From positions 1 through 39,427 of IMG/VR virus record IMGVR_UViG_3300036846_001124: a stretch of DNA of 39,427 bases; one strand, written 5' to 3'. The DNA comes from a virus. The notes beneath the pieces are model-generated. The model did no database searches, was not told the origin of the DNA, and saw nothing but the letters and a program-made list of their open reading frames with translations. Below, piece by piece: positions 6,463 through 13,540 of this stretch. The position numbers were made by a program, and so were the translations under genes. Numbering within the stretch: the first letter of the stretch is position 1; every line of letters starts with the position of its first letter.

Positions 6463-7929
6463 AGCGAGCCACTCTTTCATAGAAACCCACGCTGACGAAG
6501 CGAGCCACTGTCACTCAGTAATCCAAGGCGCGAAAGCGAGCCAAAGCCGTAAAGAAATCCAGAAGCTGAAAGCGAGCCAAAGCCGTTAAGAAATCCATGG
6601 TGCAATAGCGAGCCAGATAAGGTAAGAAATCCACAATGGAGCAGCGAGCCACAGTTATCTAGAAATCCAAGTTTGTCAAGCGAGCCACCTTCTAAGAGCG
6701 AGCCAACTCAATCTAAAAATCCAGGCTGAGGAAGCGAGCCATAGCCGACAAAGAAATCCACACAGTGCTAGCGAGCCATACTTCGGTAGAAACCCGTGTA
6801 GAGAAAGCGAGCCATGGTTCATCAGAAACCCATCGTTCCAATAGCGAGCCAGAACGTCCTAGTAATCCAGGTTTAACAAGCGAGCCAAAATATATCAGTC
6901 ACCCGATATCGTTCAAGCGAGCCATCGAATACAGAAGCCCGTAAAGGTAGAGCGAGCCACGCCCGTTCAGAAATCCCTCACCATCGAGCGAGTCAAATCA
7001 CCACAGAAATCCATGCATGATAAGCGAGCCATACAGGAACAGGACACCAAATTCCACAAGCGAGCCAACCTGAGCCAGAAAACCGAGCATCATGAGCGAG
7101 CCAAGTCGCCAAGAGACCCAATGAAGGAAAGCGAGCCAATGATCATTAGATATCCATGTGCTATAAGCGAGCCATAACGAGCCAGAAATCCATTACGTTG
7201 AAGCGAGCCAGGGTTATAAAGACATCCAGAGAGCCGAAGCGAGCCAAAATACATTAGGAATCCGATGTGCCGAAGCGAGCCATCATTTACTAGAAACCCA
7301 AGCAAGCAAAAGCGAGCCATGAAGGAAAAGTAACCCATATGTGCAAAGCGAGCCAGACTTCGAAAGAAACCCAAAGTCGATCAGCGAGCCACGAACGAAA
7401 AGTGACCCAGAGAAGACCAGCGAGCCAACGTGAGCCAGAAAGCCAAGCATCATTAGCGAGCCAAGGTCTTTTAGAAATCCATAAAATGAAAGCGAGCCAC
7501 GATCCCAGAAATCCGTAAATGCAAAGCGAGCCACTCGCGACTAGACACCCAAGATGAAGAAGCGAGCCAAAGCAATACAGAAACCCAATTACTGGAAGCG
7601 AGCCAATGTTTACGAGAAACCCAGAATGCCACAGCGAGCCAACATCAATTAGTAATCCTGACGGCGTAAGCGAGCCACTTAAATCTAGGCACCCACGAAC
7701 GATCAGCGAGCCGGAAAACTGAAGAAACCCACATCCCGACAGCGAGCCAGCTACTATCAGATACCCATGGTCCGAAAGCGAGCCAAGCTTGTCTAGAAAC
7801 CCAGAAGTTTTAAGCGAGCCAGGACCTACTAGGAATCCAGAAACGACGAGCGAGCCAGCGAAAAACAGATACCCATGAAGAAAGAGCGAGCCAGCAGCAA
7901 TTAGAAATCCATGACTAAAAAGCGAGCCA
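6463..7929 (+). repeat. TIGR-like dual-spacer guide RNA array (42 edge repeats)
   Basis: 42 copies of AGCGAGCCA, 40 exact (variants AGCGAGTCA at 6987, AGCGAGCCG at 7705). Of 41 intervals, 33 are exactly 36 bases, four are 37, two 35, one 34 and one 18. Within each unit a second, looser 9-mer (consensus AGAAAYCCA) sits in the middle, so the plan is edge repeat, 9-base spacer A, loop repeat, 9-base spacer B: 40 dual-spacer units plus one half unit, about 81 spacers, almost all unique. This equals the published TIGR layout, where the array is processed to 36-nt tigRNAs whose two spacers address the two DNA strands. CRISPR is excluded by the short repeats and spacers. The likely strand is plus, as for the upstream Tas-like gene; which nine bases bound the mature RNA cannot be told from sequence. 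Confidence 0.9.
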
Positions 7930-8180
7930 GCCAATATCTTGTCAACCGGGTACCTACCGGGTACAATGTTATCAAGTGCGACGAGGATTTTAACTTTATG
8001 GAAGTGTATGCTGTAGTAGAGGAGCGTGGTAAGTGGTTCTGCTCATGCCCCAATACGATGGCGGCTGAATGCAGGCATATAAAAATGATAGACATCTTTA
8101 AGAAGAAAAGGGCAATAGACAAGGGCATGTTCTTTTGTTATGATACCAAAGAATGGACTAAAGTTAAGGGATTTAACTAG
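7911..8180 (+). CDS. SWIM zinc-finger protein starting inside the array
   Basis: 89 residues. FCSCPNTMAAECRHIKMI (about residues 43-60) is a SWIM motif, CxC followed by CxH, preceded by the usual strands (YLVNRVPTGYNVIK, YAVVEERGKW). SWIM fingers bind zinc and are found in proteins that touch DNA or partner proteins. The only in-frame start giving the full fold is the ATG at 7911, in the last spacer, so residues 4-6 come from the final edge repeat. No good ribosome site precedes it; an internal ATG at 7998 would remove the first strand. The stop lies in an 11-base-pair hairpin (8170-8196). A partner role with the array is inference from position. Confidence 0.7.
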   Translation: MTKKRASQYLVNRVPTGYNVIKCDEDFNFMEVYAVVEERGKWFCSCPNTMAAECRHIKMIDIFKKKRAIDKGMFFCYDTKEWTKVKGFN

Positions 8181-8196
8181 ATACTCTAGTTAAATC
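8170..8196 (+). other. Hairpin at the end of the SWIM gene
   Basis: Perfect 11-base-pair AT-rich stem GATTTAACTAG/CTAGTTAAATC with a five-base loop; the stop codon of the SWIM gene is part of the stem. No T-run follows, so it is a weak terminator or an RNA end-stabilising element. Confidence 0.5.
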
Positions 8197-8207
8197 ACTT
8201 AGCTTGT

Positions 8208-8246
8208 ACCGAGGAGTGGACTAAGGTGAAAGGATTTGGTGGGTAA
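8208..8246 (+). pseudogene. Remnant of a second SWIM-gene 3' end
   Basis: The reading frame ACC GAG GAG TGG ACT AAG GTG AAA GGA TTT encodes TEEWTKVKGFGG then stop, nearly the same as the C-terminus of the SWIM protein just upstream (KEWTKVKGFN). Only the last dozen codons are present, so this is the tail of a duplicated or deleted copy. Confidence 0.6.
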
Positions 8247-8252
8247 TCAAAC

Positions 8253-8281
8253 TTGTGCTTCACATATTTGTGCTGTAAAGT
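8253..8281 (+). promoter_or_regulatory. Phage promoter, TTGTGC-N17-TAAAGT
   Basis: TTGTGC at 8253-8258, 17 bases, TAAAGT at 8276-8281, 34 bases before the ATG at 8316. Confidence 0.6.
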
Positions 8282-8315
8282 ATATGGGTTAGCAACCTTC
8301 ATTGGAGAAACAGTT

Positions 8316-8687
8316 ATGAAGCACGTTGACGTCAGTGAACTGGTAACTGCGATCCCTGTACCTGCTCCCGAGATGACCCGTACTGAGAAACTTCTCAGAT
8401 GGGCGAAGATCATTCGAAGTTCAACGATTCACATGAACTTGTACCACAATCTCGAGTACATGGGTACAGAACATCTAAAGATGCTGACAGTAATCGAACA
8501 TGCAACTGCGCCCGGTGCGGCGACCCGTGATCCTGAATTTAAGAAACAGGGTATCGGCTCGACCGCGTATGATGTGATGAAGTTCTTCGAGCTCACCAAG
8601 CAGGAGTTACATGAGTTCTCATGTGACTGCGGAGGAGCGATCAGCAACGAACATCAAGCTCGGCGCATCGAGGGTCTAGCTCGTTAA
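8316..8687 (+). CDS. Hypothetical protein (123 aa)
   Basis: Start chosen at ATG 8316, after TTGGAG and downstream of a clear promoter; the frame is open upstream to 8253 but that part overlaps the promoter. The protein is soluble and mostly helical, with a C-terminal CDCGG (about residues 105-109) that could be half of a metal site. No family is recognised. It forms a single-gene unit with its own promoter. Confidence 0.6.
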   Translation: MKHVDVSELVTAIPVPAPEMTRTEKLLRWAKIIRSSTIHMNLYHNLEYMGTEHLKMLTVIEHATAPGAATRDPEFKKQGIGSTAYDVMKFFELTKQELHEFSCDCGGAISNEHQARRIEGLAR

Positions 8688-8724
8688 TCTACCGAGGAGG
8701 GAGCGGGAGGTGCAAGCTGGATGT

Positions 8725-8749
8725 TAACTGTGAATAAGTGATTCACAGT
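8725..8749 (+). other. Hairpin downstream of 123-aa gene
   Basis: Stem AACTGTGAA/TTCACAGTT (nine base pairs) with a seven-base loop. There is no T-run. It may end or protect the upstream transcript, just before the next promoter. Confidence 0.4.
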
Positions 8750-8759
8750 TGCATGATGC

Positions 8760-8788
8760 TTGTGCTTCCCGCTTTTATTTTGTAAAGT
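8760..8788 (+). promoter_or_regulatory. Phage promoter, TTGTGC-N17-TAAAGT
   Basis: TTGTGC at 8760-8765, 17 bases, TAAAGT at 8783-8788 followed by ATATTGCATTG. Directly precedes the 8839 gene. Confidence 0.6.
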
Positions 8789-8838
8789 ATATTGCATTGG
8801 GCAAGCATGATGCTAGCCCATAACCAGGAGTAAGGACT

Positions 8839-9015
8839 ATGAACAAGGTAAAAATTGAGTTGGAAGAGTGGCAGCTTGCGATGCTGCACAACTTGGTCAG
8901 CCGTAAGCTTTGGGAGCATGAATACAAAGGCGACGGCCTTTACGATAGTGATGATAACCACATTGCTCGAGGCGTATTGAGCAGGCTGTTGGATAGTTTA
9001 AGTCACAGCATGTGA
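8839..9015 (+). CDS. Small helical protein (58 aa)
   Basis: ATG after CAGGAG. One acidic amphipathic helical protein with LEEWQLAMLHNLVSRKLWEHE and a C-terminal helix (ARGVLSRLLDSLSHS), a plan common in small phage proteins annotated only as hypothetical. Followed by a GC-rich hairpin. Confidence 0.55.
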   Translation: MNKVKIELEEWQLAMLHNLVSRKLWEHEYKGDGLYDSDDNHIARGVLSRLLDSLSHSM

Positions 9016-9023
9016 TTGACTTT

Positions 9024-9045
9024 ATGTGGCGCGCGTGCGCCACAT
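9024..9045 (+). other. GC-rich hairpin
   Basis: Nine-base-pair stem ATGTGGCGC/GCGCCACAT with a four-base loop between two rightward genes. No T-run follows. Confidence 0.45.
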
Positions 9046-9078
9046 CGCGGCAATCATACTTAACCAGGAGTATGAAAT

Positions 9079-9375
9079 ATGACAAGTAGAATTAGCGACG
9101 ACGATCTTAAAATCCGCCACACCACTCTGGATTTGCTGATAGCGGCTCTGGGGTATGTGCCTGATGATTCATCGAAGAAGACAGTTATGGGCATACAGAA
9201 ACGCATCAACAAAGCGGTTGAGCAAGGGCGCATGGCAATTGACAGCAGAGGCCATTATAGAATAACCCAAGAATGGAAAGACATAATGACTGAGCGCAAC
9301 CGGGAACAGTCACGTCAGCGGGGTGAAATGGTAACTGTTCGACTTGGGTTTGGGCCTGTAGCAGAAGTGGTGTGA
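9079..9375 (+). CDS. Hypothetical protein (98 aa)
   Basis: ATG seven bases after a second, out-of-frame ATG; the CAGGAG ribosome site lies about 11 bases upstream of the chosen start. Residues about 10-65 look like a winged-helix-sized module (helices, then GRMAIDSRGHYRIT, a beta-wing-like hairpin). DNA binding is possible but unproven. The stop overlaps the next start. Confidence 0.55.
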   Translation: MTSRISDDDLKIRHTTLDLLIAALGYVPDDSSKKTVMGIQKRINKAVEQGRMAIDSRGHYRITQEWKDIMTERNREQSRQRGEMVTVRLGFGPVAEVV

Positions 9376-9779
9376 TGAGCAAATTGAAACAGATTACTAA
9401 AGTCCTATTAGCCGGTGTGACTGTGTTGTCACTCGTCGGGTCTGCACGTGCCGATGTAATGCCTGATGAACTAATTGGCCATTGGAAAGAGAATCCTATT
9501 GACGATGAGCATATTGAACAAAACGTCTTTCTGCACACAACTCAATCAAACTTTAATTCGTATGATGGCTATGATATTTGGAAGGATAAATATGAGATAT
9601 ATGATTACACATGCAAAGTTCTGCATGTGGAAAAACAAATGACTACCGTATACACCGTCCAATCCTTTTGCAAGCTGATCGGGAATCCAGATGATCAGTT
9701 GGATGATTCGTACACAGATATGAGTGAGTTTGAGTTATTAAAGAATGGGAAAGTGTTGGTCACACCGGTAGGGTCGTAG
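9375..9779 (+). CDS. Secreted protein of unknown function (134 aa)
   Basis: Start at ATG 9375, overlapping the previous stop as TGATG. Residues 1-25 are a Sec signal ending SARAD. The mature part is acidic and beta-rich with a WKE...YDGYDIWKDKYEIYDY stretch and two cysteines that could pair. It resembles small periplasmic lipocalin-sized proteins but no family can be named. Last gene before a 286-base gap. Confidence 0.65.
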   Translation: MSKLKQITKVLLAGVTVLSLVGSARADVMPDELIGHWKENPIDDEHIEQNVFLHTTQSNFNSYDGYDIWKDKYEIYDYTCKVLHVEKQMTTVYTVQSFCKLIGNPDDQLDDSYTDMSEFELLKNGKVLVTPVGS

Positions 9780-10065
9780 GCTGATTGTGCAAGAGACTAA
9801 TCAGCTTATAGGCTGATTGTGCAGAGCACAACAAATCCTTGTTTGGTCAGCACAATTAGCACTTGCATGAATTTTCAGCCGGGTGTACCCTTGTTACCCC
9901 AAAGACATAAATCCGTAATAATTATGACATAAAGCGTAGATATGACAAACATATCACAGCAAAGAGGTCATAATAAAGAAACCGCCGCCCTGAGGAAAGG
10001 GCGGCGGAGTGCTGAGTGCTAAGGAGCTATGGAAGTCACCCACACCCTAGGAGGAACTAGGAAAA
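9780..10065 (+). other. Intergenic region with direct repeat and strong hairpin
   Basis: No gene is supported. GGCTGATTGTGCA occurs twice (9779 and 9811, 32 bases apart). A perfect 10-base-pair GC stem CCGCCGCCCT/AGGGCGGCGG (9982-9991 with 9998-10007) lies in the leader of the primase gene; read leftward it is followed by a T-rich tract, so it could be a leftward terminator or a leader structure. No sigma70-like promoter stands out. Confidence 0.5.
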
Positions 10066-11751
10066 ATGACATCCGACAGTACATTTACCACGTTGTCGGG
10101 GGGATTGCAAGCAAAAATTATTAATGATTTAATGGATTTGTTCCGGAGTAATAGCCGGGGATATGGAGTGGGGGAATTTCAGGGCGCAAGGTTTGACGAG
10201 GATAAGAATAAGTGGATTCCTGGACATGTGCGGTGGACCTGGGGCGAGACCAGCGAGCGCGAATGGCATGACCATTTAGCCGGTGTGAAGCTATTGGGTC
10301 AGGGAGTACTTTGCGACGATAATAAGGTCTGGTATGCCTGTTTAGATATTGATAGCTATGATATTGATTACCACGAGGAAATGGCCAAGATAAAGCGCAG
10401 CGGTCTACCGCTGGTGGTGTATCGGACGAAGAGTGGTGGATTGCGGATTGTCATATTTTTCAGTGAAGGAATAGATAGCGAGCTGGTTATACCAAGGATG
10501 CGAAGAGTCGCATCCTTATTGGGATATGCAGGCTGCGAAATCTTCCCTAAACAATCAAAATTGGATGTATCGAATGGCGATTGCCCATCATGGATCTATA
10601 TGCCGTATGGAGGAACGCATGACATGTTCCCGGAACAAGGTTGCATGAACGAGGGTGGTGGATTGATGGAATTGGAGGAGGGAATAGAGTACGCTAAAGA
10701 GAAAAGAATAACACAATCAGAGTTCGTAAAACTGTTTACCGCCGAGGAGCACGCAAAGGCTAATGGGAAGGCTAATGGCCGGAAACATCCGCGTGGGTCG
10801 TGGGTCCAGGAAGAGAGTTACGAGACAACCATAAACACGATGTTTTGGGATGGTCCACCTTGTCTGTGGACTATTTCACATGCAAAGTCCCATGAAATGC
10901 AAAATAATTTCTTATTCAATGTAGCCATGTTTCTTAGGAAAAAATATCCTGAGAATTGGGACAAGGCATTGGAGTGGGTCAATTATAATGTGCTTCAGCC
11001 GGTGGGTGATAGAGATAAGTTGAATAGTCTTATTAAACGTGAGCCCGATAAGAACTATTTGTGTCAACAAGAACCCATATGCTCGCATTGTATTTCCCAT
11101 ATGTGTCGTCGTCAGCCGTATGGCGTAGGAAATGACGGTACTGGAGTTGATTATCATGAACTAGCAATTACGATTATAGATAGGGAACCAAATATTTTCT
11201 TTGTGAGTATTGGTGACAAACGAATTCAATGCACATTTGATGAATTGTGGCATCAGCACAAATTTCAGGTCAAGTGTGGTGATCATGGTATTTCTGCCCC
11301 GCAGACAATGAAGAAAGTAGAGTGGGAAAATATTATACGGCAGAATACAGAGAAAGCGACGCATGCTCCACCGTCACGAGTGATACGAACCAATGCTGAT
11401 GAGCTTGATTTATTAGCCAGATATTTCGGTGCTTATCTTCCAAGTTATATGCGTGTTGGTGAAAAGGAAGATGATAAAGTCCGGGTAAGGGATACAGAAA
11501 GAAGAATTTACTTTAAAGAACAGAGATTGTTGGATTATTGCCGTGGATTATCAGGTGGTGGAAATCTAGCATTGTCCATGCGATGGTTTATTCACAATAA
11601 ATGTGATTATCATCAGCAGGGTCCTGGGCATCGTGGATGGTGGCGCAGTACGTATTCTATACAATACGAAATGTTTGATGAGGAAGAATTAGGGAAATGG
11701 TTTGGAACAAATAATGGTGCTCAAAGTAAACAGGAGGAGATTAATCCATGA
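10066..11751 (+). CDS. Archaeo-eukaryotic-type (AEP) DNA primase
   Basis: 561 residues. D94 and D96 in CLDIDSY form the metal-binding motif of AEP primases; YRTKSGGLRIVIFF (119-132) is the second motif, and EIFPKQSKL (158-166) plus WIYMPYGG the third region. In the family the second motif usually reads SGG-x-H; here the position is Arg127. Residues 333-347 (CQQEPICSHCISHMC) form a four-cysteine zinc site followed by PYGVG, as in viral and plasmid primases. The last 200 residues are unrecognised and may be a winged-helix or helicase-contact domain. It would lay primers for phage replication; no helicase is in this window. AGGAGG precedes the start. Confidence 0.8.
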   Translation: MTSDSTFTTLSGGLQAKIINDLMDLFRSNSRGYGVGEFQGARFDEDKNKWIPGHVRWTWGETSEREWHDHLAGVKLLGQGVLCDDNKVWYACLDIDSYDIDYHEEMAKIKRSGLPLVVYRTKSGGLRIVIFFSEGIDSELVIPRMRRVASLLGYAGCEIFPKQSKLDVSNGDCPSWIYMPYGGTHDMFPEQGCMNEGGGLMELEEGIEYAKEKRITQSEFVKLFTAEEHAKANGKANGRKHPRGSWVQEESYETTINTMFWDGPPCLWTISHAKSHEMQNNFLFNVAMFLRKKYPENWDKALEWVNYNVLQPVGDRDKLNSLIKREPDKNYLCQQEPICSHCISHMCRRQPYGVGNDGTGVDYHELAITIIDREPNIFFVSIGDKRIQCTFDELWHQHKFQVKCGDHGISAPQTMKKVEWENIIRQNTEKATHAPPSRVIRTNADELDLLARYFGAYLPSYMRVGEKEDDKVRVRDTERRIYFKEQRLLDYCRGLSGGGNLALSMRWFIHNKCDYHQQGPGHRGWWRSTYSIQYEMFDEEELGKWFGTNNGAQSKQEEINP

Positions 11752-11801
11752 TGGTTGTGGGTCTTGGAGTTTGTGTGTTACTATTGGGTTATCGGACCTA
11801 G
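11748..11801 (+). CDS. Possible hydrophobic micropeptide (17 aa)
   Basis: The start overlaps the primase stop (ATGA) and AGGAGGAG lies a good distance upstream. The product is almost wholly hydrophobic (MVVGLGVCVLLLGY). It could be a membrane micropeptide or only a coupling ORF that carries ribosomes to the next gene. Confidence 0.3.
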   Translation: MMVVGLGVCVLLLGYRT

Positions 11802-11807
11802 GAGGAT

Positions 11808-11987
11808 ATGATCATGACAATAGAGATACAGGCCAAGCCAGAGCAAGTCGAACGTCTTATCAATATCTTGGAAAGAATTGCAGATACACTGGACAATATT
11901 CGTATGGATTTAGGTGAAATAATGCAAGATACAGGGGAAGGAAGAGGGAAGTTTGCTGTAAATGTCCGGAATATTGATCAGAACTGA
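11808..11987 (+). CDS. Small helical protein (59 aa)
   Basis: ATG at 11808 (or 11814 in the same frame) just after GGAGGAT. Residues 12-45 form an amphipathic helix with coiled-coil-like spacing (VERLINILERIADTLDNI). It overlaps the possible upstream start of the NusG-like gene. No family is recognised. Confidence 0.5.
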   Translation: MIMTIEIQAKPEQVERLINILERIADTLDNIRMDLGEIMQDTGEGRGKFAVNVRNIDQN

Positions 11988-12606
11988 CGTGAGACACATC
12001 CTATCAGGCGCTGTCGGCGGGATAACCGGTGAGTTGGTTAACACGCTTCGCTTGATCGAACGTCGCCATGGAGATGAGGCCATGACACTTGGAACTGAAG
12101 GTGAGCAATGTGCTCCACACTGGTCATTACTAAAGTTAAATCCTCAGAAGCAACGAGGTTATATGGAGTTATTGCAGGAACATTACCCTGGTATTGAAAG
12201 TTATTTTCCGGTATATAGCCGGGTAGTGAGACCACATGGGGTTCGAAAACCTAGGGAAGTAAAGAAACCTGTGTATCCTGGGTATGTATTTTTGCGTGTG
12301 AGTGACGGGGACTTAAGAGGCCCCGTCGCTTTACCGGTGAGTGCTAAATGGGTTCGGTTTGGTGGTAGAATAGAGGCAATACCGGGGTTCGTAATACAGA
12401 GATTACGAGGCTTGGAGCAGGCTAATGAATTGGTAAGGGAGGTCAAGTATGTTAATCCTTATGTTCCTGGGGTACGTGTACGAGTGCATCTGCCGGTGCA
12501 GGACATTATGGGGGTCGTCGTCAAATTGGTTCGTCATAATCGGGCTTTGGTGGATACGCCGTTGGGAAGGGCAACGGTCCAAGTGCACACTTTACAGATA
12601 CTTTAG
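11962..12606 (+). CDS. NusG/RfaH-like transcription elongation factor
   Basis: Up to 214 residues. From about residue 54 it reads WSLLKLNPQKQ, then FPVYSRVVRPH, KPVYPGYVFLR and KWVRFGG, the NGN domain of NusG/RfaH (RNA polymerase clamp binding); the C-terminal 55 residues (YVPGVRVRVHLPVQDIMGVV...) are a KOW domain. Phage or mobile-element NusG paralogues act as operon-specific antiterminators. The start is uncertain: ATG 11962 overlaps the previous gene, GTG 11989 follows its stop, and ATG 12082 has the best ribosome site (GAGATGAGG) and begins right at the NGN domain. The region just downstream carries repeated TGTAC hairpin-like elements that could be its targets (inference). Confidence 0.8.
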   Translation: MSGILIRTDVRHILSGAVGGITGELVNTLRLIERRHGDEAMTLGTEGEQCAPHWSLLKLNPQKQRGYMELLQEHYPGIESYFPVYSRVVRPHGVRKPREVKKPVYPGYVFLRVSDGDLRGPVALPVSAKWVRFGGRIEAIPGFVIQRLRGLEQANELVREVKYVNPYVPGVRVRVHLPVQDIMGVVVKLVRHNRALVDTPLGRATVQVHTLQIL

Positions 12607-13031
12607 GATGTTATTAGATGTACAAAGCGTACAATCTAATAAGTTTGGGCTTTGGATTGTGAACAAGATGTACAAGGTGTACGGGTATTTGTCGTGGTAT
12701 ATTTGTAATGGAATTGCTGCTGTACATCGTGTATTTCTTGTACTCGGTGTACCGTGTACAAGGAAAATGTACGGTGGTTTGATATCTTGGGGTAGTTATA
12801 CGCGCGCGCGTTTCGCCGAACACAATGTACAAAGAGTACGTTGCGATTTCCATAAAAATTTCCACGCCCGCCTGCGTGGGCACGCACTCAAAAGGAAGTT
12901 TGTACATCTTCTTTGGTCGCTTACGATCGCTGCAAAACGATGTGCAAAACTACCCCCTCCCCCCTTGCAATCCACCGGCAACATGCTTTACAATAGGTCC
13001 TATAATACCACTAACCAGAGGACCAAAAACC
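12607..13031 (+). other. Gene-free region with TGTAC-N5-GTAC repeats
   Basis: 425 bases without a supported gene. Palindromic 15-mers TGTAC-N5-GTAC lie at 12619, 12669, 12739 and 12826, a near copy at 12721 (second half GTATT), and single TGTAC half sites at 12755, 12768 and 12901. The first three are 50 and 52 bases apart, about five helical turns. The stretch also has an alternating CG run near 12801 and a CCACGC/GCGTGG hairpin (12862-12879). They could be operators, replication-origin iterons, or RNA hairpins of five base pairs used in antitermination. Confidence 0.7.
12965..12994 (+). promoter_or_regulatory. Sigma70-like promoter
   Basis: TTGCAA at 12965-12970, 18 bases, TACAAT at 12989-12994, about 38 bases before the next rightward gene. 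Confidence 0.45.
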
Positions 13032-13244
13032 ATGGACGACAACGACCTCTCACTGATCCGCACCCTCATCCTAGCCAACGGTCTACGCGAATTTCTCCAA
13101 GGCGCGGGGAAAGTGTGCTCGGACCTCGCAGAAGATGTCGCGCCCACGGATGCGCACATAGCGAACTCCTATATGCACGTATCCGTATCCTTAGACACGA
13201 TCGTCGAGGAAATAGAGGAGGAACCTGCTCACACTCCCGGCTAA
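13032..13244 (+). CDS. Small acidic protein (70 aa)
   Basis: ATG after AGAGGA. Helical and acidic: SLIRTLILANGLREFLQGAG and a C-terminal EEIEEEP tail. It matches the plan of small phage proteins of unknown role. The longer open frame back to 12825 crosses the TGTAC repeat region and is not credible. It has its own promoter. Confidence 0.55.
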   Translation: MDDNDLSLIRTLILANGLREFLQGAGKVCSDLAEDVAPTDAHIANSYMHVSVSLDTIVEEIEEEPAHTPG

Positions 13245-13537
13245 TCCGCGGTCCTCCGACCACGAAATCATGTCAAAAGTCCTTGGATTCGCCGTCCAAG
13301 GACTTCGCCTCTACGAAATTATATCCAAGATTCCATAGATCATGGAATTTAATAAATTCGCAGAATGGTGCAAAAATGACCACAAATTCACCGGTAAATC
13401 GCAATGGGACGATGATGGCTGAAGATAGGAGGACGATTCGTCGTCAAAATGACATGGAAACGATTGGAAATCTGCATTTAGTCTTTGAATTCTTATCAAT
13501 GATTTTTTGGTCAAAAAGAAAGGGAGCCGAAGCTCCC
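13245..13537. other. Intergenic region with hairpin
   Basis: A perfect 11-base-pair stem AAGTCCTTGGA/TCCAAGGACTT (13277-13287 with 13295-13305, seven-base loop) lies 33 bases after the rightward stop and may terminate that unit, although no T-run follows. A 26-codon ORF at 13342-13422 has no ribosome site and is not called. Nothing else is seen before the leftward terminator. Confidence 0.5.
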
Positions 13538-13540
13538 TTA
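13511..13540 (-). terminator. Leftward intrinsic terminator
   Basis: Stem AAGGGAGC/GCTCCCTT closed by a four-base loop that reads TTCG on the minus strand, followed leftward by TCTTTTTG. It includes the stop codon of the 13538-13837 gene. Confidence 0.85.

Noticed and set aside
6463-7929. CRISPR array
   Set aside because: Repeats and spacers are 9 bases each, two different repeats alternate, and no cas gene is present.
7090-7934. Long leftward ORFs of repeated GSLxxxGFLxxx across the array
   Set aside because: They arise because the 36-base period is a multiple of three and the complementary repeats (TGGCTCGCT, TGGATTTCT) contain no stops. The frame breaks wherever a unit is 34, 35 or 37 bases, spacers are random in coding terms, and no ribosome site is present.
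13342-13422. 26-codon ORF downstream of the 13032 gene
   Set aside because: No ribosome site, no conserved pattern and no coupling to a neighbour.
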